A stretch of DNA of 64,000 nucleotides from Actinospineispora spinosispora DSM 44797 (GTDB lineage: Bacteria; Actinomycetota; Actinomycetes; Mycobacteriales; Pseudonocardiaceae), in NCBI RefSeq assembly GCF_000429025.1, contig NZ_KE386834.1:460891-524890 (forward strand). Direction: 5' to 3'. Of this stretch, positions 42,441 through 49,748 are shown piece after piece. The position numbers and the translations under genes were made by a program. The notes below the pieces were generated by a model. The model was not told the origin of the DNA and did no database searches. It saw only the letters and a list, made by a program, of their open reading frames with translations. Numbering within the stretch: position 1 is the first letter of the stretch; each line of letters opens with the position of its first letter.

Positions 42441-43768
42441 CACTGAGCACCACAGCGCCCGCCCGCCCGCGCCGGGCGGCGGTCGCGGGCCTCGTCGGGA
42501 CCACCATCGAGTGGTACGACTTCTACCTCTACGCCACCGCGTCGGCGCTGGTCTTCGGCCCGCTGTTCTTCAGCAAGGCCGACCCGTCGGCGGGTGTGCT
42601 CGCCTCGTTCGCCGTGTACGCCGCCGGGTTCGGCGCCCGACCGGTCGGCGCGCTGGTCGCCGGTCACCTGGGCGACCGGATCGGCAGGCGCACCATGCTG
42701 GTCGCCTCGCTGCTGCTGATGGGCGTGGCCACGGCGGCGATCGGGGTGCTGCCGACCTACGCGAGCGTCGGGCTGCTCGCCCCAGCACTACTGGTCGTCA
42801 TGCGGCTGCTGCAGGGCCTCGCCGTCGGCGCCGAGTGGGGCGGCGCGGTGCTCATGTCGGTCGAGCACTCGGAAGGCTCGGGGCGGCGCAGGCGCGGGTT
42901 GTTCGGCAGCTTCCCCCAGATCGGCTCGCCCGCCGGCATGTTGCTGGCCACCGGCATCTTCGCCGCGGTGCGGGGTTCGATGGACAAAGCCACCTTCCTG
43001 GACTGGGGTTGGCGGCTGCCGTTCCTGCTCAGCATCGTGCTGGTCATCGTCGGGCTGGCGATCCGGCTCGGGCTCGCGGACGCTCCGCTCTACCAGCAGG
43101 TCAAGGACAGCGGCCGGGTCTCGACGGCGCCGCTCGCGCAGGTCACCCGGGGTCATCGACGCAACCTGTGGCTGACCATCGGCATGCGCATGTCGCAGAA
43201 CGCGCTCTACGTGCTGTGTACGACGTTCGCGCTGACCTACCTCACGCAGGGCTCCTCGGCGGACCCGAACGCGGGCCTGACGGCGGTGATCGTCTGCTCG
43301 GTGATCGGGCTGATCAGCACACCGGCGTGGGCGATCCTGTCCGACCGGGTCGGCAGACGCCCGGTGTACCTGTTCGGCGCGATCGGTGCCGCGGTCGCGA
43401 TGATCGGCTTCTTCCTGCTGCTGGATACCGGGTCGACCGTGCTGATCGTGGTGGCCATGGTGATCACGGTCAACGTGTTCCACGACGCGATGTACGGGCC
43501 CCAGGCGGCGTGGTTCACCGAGCTGTTCCCGACCGGCGTCCGCTACAGCGGTTCCTCGATCGGCTACCAGTTCGGCTCGGTCCTCTCCGGCGGCACGGCG
43601 CCGCTCATCGCGGCCGCGCTGCTGCTGGAGGGCGGTGGCAGGCCGTGGCTGATCTGGCTGTACTTCCTGGTGCTGTCCGCGCTGACGATCACCGCGACGG
43701 TGCTGGCGCCGGAGACGTTCAGGGCGCCGATCACCGACGCGGCGGCAGGGGAGAGGATCGACGAGTGA
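42437..43768 (+). CDS. MHS-family MFS transporter
   Basis: A 443-residue metabolite:H+ symporter, the MFS group that carries organic acids, betaines and shikimate. GTTIEWYDFYLYATASALVFGPLFF at the N-terminus and GARPVGALVAGHLGDRIGRRTMLVASLLLMG are diagnostic. Its place in the operon suggests uptake of an organosulfur compound such as a sulfone, sulfinate or DMSP-like molecule, or export of the desulfurised product. Confidence 0.88.
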   Translation: MTLSTTAPARPRRAAVAGLVGTTIEWYDFYLYATASALVFGPLFFSKADPSAGVLASFAVYAAGFGARPVGALVAGHLGDRIGRRTMLVASLLLMGVATAAIGVLPTYASVGLLAPALLVVMRLLQGLAVGAEWGGAVLMSVEHSEGSGRRRRGLFGSFPQIGSPAGMLLATGIFAAVRGSMDKATFLDWGWRLPFLLSIVLVIVGLAIRLGLADAPLYQQVKDSGRVSTAPLAQVTRGHRRNLWLTIGMRMSQNALYVLCTTFALTYLTQGSSADPNAGLTAVIVCSVIGLISTPAWAILSDRVGRRPVYLFGAIGAAVAMIGFFLLLDTGSTVLIVVAMVITVNVFHDAMYGPQAAWFTELFPTGVRYSGSSIGYQFGSVLSGGTAPLIAAALLLEGGGRPWLIWLYFLVLSALTITATVLAPETFRAPITDAAAGERIDE

Positions 43769-45126
43769 GCCGAATCCTGCTGAACGCCTTCGACATGGCC
43801 TGTGTCGGTCACCAGTCGGCCGGCCTGTGGACCCACCCGGACGACCAGGGACACCGCTACCGCGACCTGGACTACTGGACCGAGCTGGCGACGCTGCTGG
43901 AACGCGGCGGCTTCGACGCGCTGTTCCTCGCCGACGTCCTCGGCGTGTACGACGTGTACGGCGGCTCCCGGGACGCCGCGGTGCGCCAGGCCGCGCAGAT
44001 CCCGGTCAACGACCCGCTGCTGGCGGTGCCCGCGATGGCGGCGGTGACCGACCGGCTCGGGTTCGGGGTCACGGTGTCGCTCGCCTACGAGCAGCCGTAT
44101 GCGCTGGCCAGGCGGTTCACCACGCTGGACCACCTGACCAAGGGCCGGGTCGCGTGGAACATCGTGACGTCCTACCTGGACAGCGCGGCGCGCAACCTCG
44201 GCAGGGGCGAGCAGATCCCGCACGACGAGCGCTACGAGCTGGCCGACGAGTACCTGCAGGTCTGCTACAAGCTGTGGGAGGGCTCCTGGGAGTCCGACGC
44301 CGTGGTGCGCGACGCGACGCGCGGGGTGTTCACCGACCCGGCCAAGATGCACGACATCAACCACAAGGGCCGCTACTTCGAGGTGCCCGGCCCGTTCCTG
44401 TGCGAGCCGTCGCCGCAGCGCACCCCGGTGCTGTTCCAGGCCGGCGCCTCGCCCCGAGGCGCCCGGTTCGCCTCGACGCACGCCGAGGCGATCTTCGTCA
44501 GCGGACCGTCGCCCTCGGTGCTGCGCCGCACGGTCGACGCCGTCCGCTCCGGTGCCGAAGCAGCGGGACGGGATCCCCGGTCGATCAAGGTGTTCGCGAT
44601 GTTGACCGCGATCGCCGGTGCCACCGACGCCGAGGCACTCGCCAAGCGCGACTCCTACCTCGAGCACACCAGCCACGAGGGTGCGATGGCGCTGTTCGGC
44701 GGCTGGACCGGCGTCGACCTGGCCGAGGCGTCCCCCGAGCAGCTCCTGGAGTACGTCGAGACGGACGCGAACCGCTCCGCGCTGGCCTCGTTCACGACGT
44801 CGGATCCGGACCGGCGGTGGACGGTCGGCGAGCTGGCGAAGTTCATCGCGATCGGCGGCCGGGGACCGGTCGTGGTCGGCTCCGGCGCGACCGTGGCCGA
44901 CGAGCTGGAACGCTGGGTCGACGAGGCCGACATCGACGGCTTCAACCTCGCCTACGTCGTCACGCCAGGCACGTTCGTCGACTTCGTCGACCACGTCGTG
45001 CCGGAGCTGCGCGCGCGTGGTCGGGTGCAGTCGGAGTACGCGGCGCCGACACTGCGGGAGAACCTGGGCACCGCGCCAGGACCGCTGCTGCCCCCAGACC
45101 ATCCGGGCGCCGCCTACCGGCGCTGA
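43765..45126 (+). CDS. NtaA/SnaA/DszA-family flavin monooxygenase
   Basis: A 453-residue LLM-class FMNH2-dependent monooxygenase of the nitrilotriacetate / dibenzothiophene-sulfone (DszA) / dimethylsulfide (DmoA) family. Signatures: FDMACVGHQSAGLWTHPDDQ, DALFLADVLGVYDVYGGSRDAAVRQAAQIPVNDPLLAVPAMA and GRVAWNIVTSYLDSAARNLG. The sulfur-operon context favours a C-S-cleaving role on sulfones or alkyl sulfides. GTG 43765 overlaps the upstream stop. Last gene of the operon; hairpin C1 follows 21 nt later. Confidence 0.88.
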   Translation: MSRILLNAFDMACVGHQSAGLWTHPDDQGHRYRDLDYWTELATLLERGGFDALFLADVLGVYDVYGGSRDAAVRQAAQIPVNDPLLAVPAMAAVTDRLGFGVTVSLAYEQPYALARRFTTLDHLTKGRVAWNIVTSYLDSAARNLGRGEQIPHDERYELADEYLQVCYKLWEGSWESDAVVRDATRGVFTDPAKMHDINHKGRYFEVPGPFLCEPSPQRTPVLFQAGASPRGARFASTHAEAIFVSGPSPSVLRRTVDAVRSGAEAAGRDPRSIKVFAMLTAIAGATDAEALAKRDSYLEHTSHEGAMALFGGWTGVDLAEASPEQLLEYVETDANRSALASFTTSDPDRRWTVGELAKFIAIGGRGPVVVGSGATVADELERWVDEADIDGFNLAYVVTPGTFVDFVDHVVPELRARGRVQSEYAAPTLRENLGTAPGPLLPPDHPGAAYRR

Positions 45127-45147
45127 CGCACGTTAATGCGGGTCACC

Positions 45148-45211
45148 TCGCAGAGCCTCGTGTTGCGTCGCAGACGCTGCAGTGTCTGCGACGCGACGTG
45201 AAGCTCTGCGA
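45148..45211. terminator. Repeat family C copy 1, double-stem hairpin
   Basis: Outer arms TCGCAGAGC / GCTCTGCGA (9 bp) and inner arms GCGTCGCAGAC / GTCTGCGACGC (11 bp) are both perfect, separated by an 8x8 internal loop. It lies between the convergent monooxygenase and TetR genes. Copies 2 and 3 are at 48306-48369 and 48583-48650. Confidence 0.78.
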
Positions 45212-45219
45212 CGTCGCGC

Positions 45220-46101
45220 TCAGTGTGGGTTGCCGGCTACCGGAGCTGAGGCACCGTCCAGGATCAGCCGCCGGATCGCGTCGGTGAGCTCTCCGGTCGT
45301 GCGGTGCGCGCGCCAGGCCCACTGCGAGGCCGCCTCGATGGAGTTCACCACGAACAGTCGGATGAGGTAGCGGTGGATGTCGTCGCGCAGTGCACCGTCC
45401 TCGATGGCGGCACCGATCAGGTCGGACCACAGCGCCCCGTAGGCGAGCCGGTGGGTCCGGACGCGGCGGCGCATGGCGTCGGGCAGCTGGCCGTAGACCT
45501 GGGTGTGCGCCCGGACCAGCACGTCCAGCTCGATCATGGTCTGCAGGTGTGCGGCCATCGCGGCGGCCAGCCGGTCGATGGGCGCGGCGTCGTCCGGCAG
45601 GGCGGACAGACGCTGGTGGACGCGGCGGTGCGTGGTGGTCACCCCGAACCGCAGCACCTCCTCGATCAGCTCGTCCTTGGACGGGAAGTGGTGGTAGACG
45701 CTGCCGGCACGCAGCTGCGCCCGCGCCGCGATGTCGCTGATCCGGGTCGAGGCGTACCCGCGTTCGGCCAAGACCTGGGCGGCGGCGTCGAGGATGCGCA
45801 GCCGGGTGCCCTCGGAACGGGGACGCGGGTGCGGTTCGGCGGTGTCGAGCCCGGCCGTCGGTGCGGGACCGGCGGCGATGAGCGGCGACCCGGCGTCGTC
45901 CCCGACCCGTTCGGACAGCCGGCGGAACCGTTGCTCGGCGGCTTGGCGCGACCGCAGGCCGAGCGCGTCGGCGATGTCGGTCCAACTGCCGCCGTGCCCT
46001 CGGGCGGCGGCGATCAGCGTCAGCTCCGACCGCTCCAGCGCGGCGAGCCGGGGCGGAACCTGGCTGAGCTGATCGAGCGCGGCGCGCCTCGAACCGTCCA
46101 T
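45220..46101 (-). CDS. TetR-family regulator with extra N-terminal HTH domain
   Basis: A 293-residue protein. Residues about 15-70 (ELTLIAAARGHGGSWTDIADALGLRSRQAAEQRFRRL) form a helix-turn-helix module of a kind usually found alone in actinomycetes. Residues about 98-145 (RLRILDAAAQVLAERGYASTRISDIAARAQLRAGSVYHHFPSKDELIEEVL) are the normal TetR domain, followed by a TetR_C region. Two DNA-binding modules in one chain are unusual. ATG 46101 is preferred because upstream in-frame sequence is not conserved-looking. It is divergent from the NTF2-like gene. Confidence 0.85.
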   Translation of the reverse strand: MDGSRRAALDQLSQVPPRLAALERSELTLIAAARGHGGSWTDIADALGLRSRQAAEQRFRRLSERVGDDAGSPLIAAGPAPTAGLDTAEPHPRPRSEGTRLRILDAAAQVLAERGYASTRISDIAARAQLRAGSVYHHFPSKDELIEEVLRFGVTTTHRRVHQRLSALPDDAAPIDRLAAAMAAHLQTMIELDVLVRAHTQVYGQLPDAMRRRVRTHRLAYGALWSDLIGAAIEDGALRDDIHRYLIRLFVVNSIEAASQWAWRAHRTTGELTDAIRRLILDGASAPVAGNPH

Positions 46102-46121
46102 GGCGCCAGCGTGACACAGAT

Positions 46122-46140
46122 TGTCAATTTTTTGTTGACA
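46122..46140. promoter_or_regulatory. TGTCAA-N7-TTGACA operator
   Basis: A perfect 6-bp interrupted dyad in an A+T-rich patch, 21 nt from the TetR start, nested in longer partial symmetry (GGCGCC at 46102 and 46145). TTGACA may double as a -35 box for the divergent 46225 gene. Likely target of the 45220-46101 regulator. Confidence 0.6.
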
Positions 46141-46224
46141 CTGTGGCGCCGAAACAGGCACGAAGTCGACGTGGTGCTTCGAAATGGTGGACGAATCCGG
46201 TCGAGTGTTCGACCATCGTCGTTG

Positions 46225-46641
46225 ATGAACGTTACTGAGACGACTGTCCGGCCACTGGTCGAGCGACTGTACGCGGCGCTCGGCACCGGCGACCGAGCCG
46301 CGCTGACCGAGGTCCTGCACCCGAACTTCGAGGGCAACTACAGCCCGGGGCTGCCGGAACCGATCGGCGGCCGCCACGTCGGTGCGCAGGCGTGCATCAC
46401 CGAGGGGTGGTGGGCGATCGGTGCACTGTGGTCGATGCGGGCGAAGCCGGAGCGCTGGCTGGACTGCGGTCCCGGCGAGCTGCTGGTCACCGGTCAGTAC
46501 GAGGGCACGGCGCGGGCGACCGGCCGCCCGGTCAACGCCCCGTTCGCGCACCTGTGGTCGGCCTCGGAAGGCACGTTGCGCACCCTTCACCAGTACACCG
46601 ACACCGCTCTGTGGCGCGATTCCCTGGAGGCCAGGTCGTGA
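46225..46641 (+). CDS. SnoaL/NTF2-like protein
   Basis: A 138-residue cone-shaped alpha+beta protein: VRPLVERLYAALGTGDRAALTEVLHPNFEGNYSPGLPEPIGGRHVG is typical of SnoaL-like hydrolases and isomerases. Translationally coupled (GTGA overlap) to a crotonase, so both may act on one CoA-bound or polyketide-like compound. The function is unassigned. Confidence 0.8.
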   Translation: MNVTETTVRPLVERLYAALGTGDRAALTEVLHPNFEGNYSPGLPEPIGGRHVGAQACITEGWWAIGALWSMRAKPERWLDCGPGELLVTGQYEGTARATGRPVNAPFAHLWSASEGTLRTLHQYTDTALWRDSLEARS

Positions 46642-47432
46642 GCGATCCGGATGCACGCACGCGCCTGACCGTGGAGGGTGGGCTCGCGCACCTGCGGCTG
46701 GTCCGCGTCGCCGGGCGCAACGGCATCGACCTGGCGATGGTCCGGTCGCTGGGTGCGCACGTGGAGCAGATCGCGGCGGACCCGAGTGTCCGGGCCGTCC
46801 TGATCGGCGCGGACGGCCCGGCGTTCACCGTGGGCGGCGACCTGCGCTACCTCGACGGTCAGCTGGACCGGTTGCCGGACGAGCTGACCACGATGATCTC
46901 GGCCTACCACCGGACACTCGCCCTGCTGGCGCAGCTGCCCGTCCCGGTCGTGGTCGCGGCACGAGGCGCGGTCGCGGGCGGCGGCCTCGGTCTGCTGTGG
47001 TGTGCCGACCTGGCGATCGCCGCCGACGACCTGCGGATCGCCACCGGTTTCGCCCAGCTCGCCCTGTCCGGCGACGGCGGCAGCTCGTGGCACCTGCCCA
47101 GACTGGTCGGTCTGCGGCGGGCGCAGGAACTGATCCTGGGTGGCCGGGTGCTGGACGCCGCCGAGGCACTCGACTGGGGTCTGGTGACCAGGGTCGTGCC
47201 GGCCGCGGACCTCGAGGACACCGCCCTGGAGCGGGCGCGGGCGCTCGCGCAGGGGCCGACCTACGGGCTGGGCCGGATGAAGCGGCTACTGCTGGAGTCC
47301 TCGACGAACACCTATCCGGAACAGCTCGCCGCCGAGCAGCGGGCGATCGTGGCGTGCGCGGGTACCGACGACGCCCGGGAAGGAATCACCGCGTTCGGCG
47401 CCCGTCGACCACCCAAGTTCGTCGGTCACTAG
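46638..47432 (+). CDS. Enoyl-CoA hydratase/isomerase, PaaG-like
   Basis: A 264-residue crotonase. IGADGPAFTVGGDLRYLDGQ and VAARGAVAGGGLGLLWCADLAIA form the oxyanion hole. FAQLALSGDGGSSWHLPRLVGLRRAQELILGG has Asp rather than Glu at the usual hydratase base, as in PaaG-type isomerases. The end overlaps the convergent exonuclease gene by 4 nt. Confidence 0.86.
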   Translation: MSDPDARTRLTVEGGLAHLRLVRVAGRNGIDLAMVRSLGAHVEQIAADPSVRAVLIGADGPAFTVGGDLRYLDGQLDRLPDELTTMISAYHRTLALLAQLPVPVVVAARGAVAGGGLGLLWCADLAIAADDLRIATGFAQLALSGDGGSSWHLPRLVGLRRAQELILGGRVLDAAEALDWGLVTRVVPAADLEDTALERARALAQGPTYGLGRMKRLLLESSTNTYPEQLAAEQRAIVACAGTDDAREGITAFGARRPPKFVGH

Positions 47433-47971
47433 GTCCAGCTGCCGCGCTCGACCATCAGCAGGATCAGCGCGGCGATGTTCCACGCGTCGTCCTCGCCTCG
47501 GTGGTGCCTGCCCTCCAACGGGAGACCGGCTACCTCCAGCGCGCCATCCATACCGGTCGGTTTCGGCAGCCCGAACGCGGCCGCGAAGGCCTTCTTGGCG
47601 TTCGTGTGGTGCTCTCCGAACGGGTAGCTCGTGCCGGTTGCCTTGCACTGGCGCCGGAACTGGTTGCGGTCGTAGTCGCCCCAGCTCGCCCAGGGCCTGG
47701 TGCCCGAATCGTGTTCGTCGACCAGAGCCGCGCACGCCTCGGCGAAGTCGATCCCGGAGTCGACGTCGGGCTGGGTGAGGCTGGTCAGCTCGGTGCAGAA
47801 GTCGCTGACCGTCGAGGTGCGCGGGCGGACCATGATGCCGTGGCGGCTGACCCTGGTGCGGGCTTCCAGGTCGACGACGGTCAGGCCGATCTCGATGATC
47901 TCGCTGGACTGGCCTTCCGGGGGGCTTCCCCGCCAGCAGGTGGCTTCCAGGTCGACGACGTTCAGGAGCAT
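47429..47971 (-). CDS. DEDDh 3'-5' exonuclease (ERI-1/KapD-like)
   Basis: A 180-residue RNase T/DnaQ-fold exonuclease. Metal ligands appear in NVVDLEATCW (Asp7, Glu9), SWGDYDRNQFRRQC and GRHHRGEDDAWNIAALI (His and Asp near the C-terminus). Close relatives trim RNA 3' ends. The coding DNA contains an internal near-repeat (GCTTCCAGGTCGACGACG at about 47863 and 47943), encoding VVDLEA twice. ATG 47971 is the only good start. Confidence 0.85.
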   Translation of the reverse strand: MLLNVVDLEATCWRGSPPEGQSSEIIEIGLTVVDLEARTRVSRHGIMVRPRTSTVSDFCTELTSLTQPDVDSGIDFAEACAALVDEHDSGTRPWASWGDYDRNQFRRQCKATGTSYPFGEHHTNAKKAFAAAFGLPKPTGMDGALEVAGLPLEGRHHRGEDDAWNIAALILLMVERGSWT

Positions 47972-48000
47972 CCGTGCACGGTAGAGCGTCGTTTCCGGGT

Positions 48001-48048
48001 GATCCCCGCTGGCTCGTCAGTGTGCATCCCCGCTGGCTTTCAGTGTGC
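48001..48048. repeat. Tandem repeat of about 24 bp
   Basis: Two units of ATCCCCGCTGGCT(n)TCAGTGTGC, at 48002-48025 and 48026-48048, differing by a 2-bp deletion and one change. It lies directly beside the large palindrome at 48048. Confidence 0.75.
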
Positions 48049-48160
48049 TTGGCGTGGCCGCCCGCTCTCAACCCCCGGCTGGCGCCGGCCTCGCGCGGGT
48101 CCTGGTTGCACGTAGTTCGGGGGCGAGGTTTCAGGGTTGACAGCGGGCGGCCACGCCAAG
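48048..48160. repeat. Large inverted repeat with 27-bp arms
   Basis: A 19-bp perfect outer stem (48048-48066 / 48142-48160; CTTGGCGTGGCCGCCCGCT) extends past a short mismatch to AACCC / GGGTT (48070-48074 / 48134-48138). The 59-nt interior is G+C-rich and non-coding. Confidence 0.8.
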
Positions 48161-48305
48161 TGCTTAGCCAGGATCGCGGGGATGGGGCAGGTGTGCGTGC
48201 ATGCCGTGCGGGGTGGCGGGCCGATCGCGCTGTTGTTGCGCATCGGGCTGCGCCCTCGCGCGATCACGTAGTCCCAGGAGTCTCTGTGGTCACTCGTGTC
48301 CCGCC

Positions 48306-48369
48306 TCGCAGAGCTTCGTGTCGCGTCGCAGATGTTGCAGTGTCTGCGACGTGACGTGAGCTTCTGCGA
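48306..48369. repeat. Repeat family C copy 2
   Basis: Inner stem CGTCGCAGA / TCTGCGACG (48324-48332 / 48343-48351) inside outer TCGCAGA / TCTGCGA arms. Very similar to 48583-48650 and more distantly to 45148-45211. All three follow GGTCAC within about 20 nt. Confidence 0.8.
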
Positions 48370-48428
48370 AGTTCTCGGCGTGTGGCGTGTGGCGCGTGGC
48401 GCGTGTGGCAGGTGGGGTGCCGTCGCGG

Positions 48429-48498
48429 ACTGTGCACACCTACGTGCTGCGTCGCATATGTCCGGAGGTGTGCGACGCGGCACGTAGGTGTGCACAGT
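48429..48498. repeat. Large palindrome with 28-bp arms
   Basis: Arms 48429-48456 and 48471-48498 pair at 27 of 28 positions (ACTGTGCACACCTACGTG... at the left end) with a 14-nt loop. Lies exactly between the two repeated modules. The stem would be very stable as RNA or as a DNA cruciform. Confidence 0.82.
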
Positions 48499-48582
48499 GC
48501 CGCGATGTGGCTGGTGTGCGCATCGGGCTGCGCCCTCGCGCGTTGCGGGCGGTACCTCTGGTCCCGGTGGTCGCTGGTCACG

Positions 48583-48650
48583 CGTCGCAGAGCTTGGTGT
48601 TGCGTCGCAGGTGTTGCAGTGTCTGCGACGTGACGTGAGCCTCTGCGACG
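48583..48650. repeat. Repeat family C copy 3
   Basis: Outer stem CGTCGCAGAG / CTCTGCGACG (10 bp) and inner stem CGTCGCAG / CTGCGACG. It is followed by GTTCTCGGCG, as is copy 2, confirming that a larger unit was duplicated. Confidence 0.8.
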
Positions 48651-48694
48651 TTCTCGGCGCGTGGCGTGCGTGGTGGTGATCATGGGGGAGTCGA

Positions 48695-49630
48695 TCACCG
48701 GGGCGGTGTCCAGGTGGGGAGCCAGGTGTTCGGGTGGGGTGCTGCTGTTCGCCTCGCGTCCAGGTAGGTGCGCAGAGTGGTGAGGGCTGGGTGGGAGTTG
48801 TCCTCGCGCCAGATCAGGGACAGGGGGTAGATCGGGGCGGGGTCGCGGATCGGGATTCGGCGCAGGTCGTAGCTGTCCGGCCACATGTAGCGCGAGCGCA
48901 CGCCGATCAGGGTCGCCAGGTTCGAGGAGTCGGCGATCTCGTCCAGCAGTGCCTCGTTGCCGAAGACCGGGCCGGTCATGTCGATCGTGAGGTCGAAGGC
49001 GGCCGCGAGCTCGGTGTAGTAGTCGGCCACCTCGCCCCTGGCGTCCAGGCCTGGCATGCGGATCCGGTGACCGGCGAGCCCGCCGGGCGTGACGGAGTGC
49101 GCGTCGGCGAGGGGATGGCGCGGCCCGACCAGCAGCTCGTGCGCCTCGTGGACCATCGGGATGGTCCGGACCGTGCGCGGGACGTGGAGCCGAGGTGGGA
49201 CGCCGTGGAACGTGACGTCGATCGTCCCGTTCTCCACCGCGGCGATCGCGCCTGCGACGTCGGCATCGAAGGTCACGATGTCCAGCTCGATCTCGGGGTG
49301 CGCGCGGTAGAAGTCCTGGAGGAGTACCGCCGTCGCGACCCGGCGGTTGACCACGTCGACGCGGAACGCGCGCCTGCCGGGGCGGACGGACGCGTCGGCC
49401 CGCTCGGCCGCCCGGAGCAGGTCGCGGGCGTGCGGGAGGAACGCCTGGCCGTCGATCGTGAGCCGGACACCGCGCGGAGTGCGGGTGAACAGGCGCACCC
49501 CGAGGTCCTTCTCCAGCAGGGCGATACGTCGGGAGACGGCCTGCTGGGTGACCGCCAGCGTGGCGGCGGCCTCCTGGAACTGGCCGGCGTCCGCGGCGGT
49601 GACGAACGTGCGGACGGCGTCGAGATCCAC
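48695..49630 (-). CDS. LysR-family regulator
   Basis: A 311-residue LysR protein: DLDAVRTFVTAADAGQFQEAAATLAVTQQAVSRRIALLEKDLGVRLF is the winged helix. The effector domain (RAFRVDVVNRRVATAVLLQDFYRAHPEIELDIV...) follows. GTG 49630. It is divergent from the MFS exporter at 49749, which is probably its target, though no perfect T-N11-A box stands out in the 118-nt gap. Confidence 0.9.
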   Translation of the reverse strand: MDLDAVRTFVTAADAGQFQEAAATLAVTQQAVSRRIALLEKDLGVRLFTRTPRGVRLTIDGQAFLPHARDLLRAAERADASVRPGRRAFRVDVVNRRVATAVLLQDFYRAHPEIELDIVTFDADVAGAIAAVENGTIDVTFHGVPPRLHVPRTVRTIPMVHEAHELLVGPRHPLADAHSVTPGGLAGHRIRMPGLDARGEVADYYTELAAAFDLTIDMTGPVFGNEALLDEIADSSNLATLIGVRSRYMWPDSYDLRRIPIRDPAPIYPLSLIWREDNSHPALTTLRTYLDARRTAAPHPNTWLPTWTPPR

Positions 49631-49748
49631 GGCCCGAACCCTACGGACACAACGGTGCGTTGTGGCTCGCCGCCCGGCCGGTTGTTTGATCCGAGGGGAC
49701 CGGATGGCTTTGGATCGGTGCCGTGTCGGGTGAGCAGCAGGTGGACGT

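Larger units (their letters stand above)
47972..48694. other. 723-bp gene-free, palindrome-rich block
   Basis: No convincing coding sequence is present on either strand. The block consists of a tandem 24-bp repeat (48001-48048), a 27-bp-arm palindrome (48048-48160), two copies of a module headed by TGCGCATCGGGCTGCGCC (48237 and 48517, 280 bp apart), two family C hairpins, and a 28-bp-arm palindrome (48429-48498). It separates two minus-strand genes. Confidence 0.75.

Noticed and set aside
42217-43764. In-frame upstream extension of the DszA-like monooxygenase
   Set aside because: The extension overlaps ssuA and the MFS gene in another frame; the conserved protein begins MSRILLNAFDMACVGH at the GTG 43765.
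47972-48694. CRISPR array
   Set aside because: Repeats are palindromic and of different families with irregular spacing; there are no uniform spacers and no cas genes.
48264-48884. 206-codon minus-strand open frame
   Set aside because: It runs through the palindromic repeats; the translation is a repeated Arg/His/Thr-rich string with no domain, and it overlaps the 3' end of the LysR gene.
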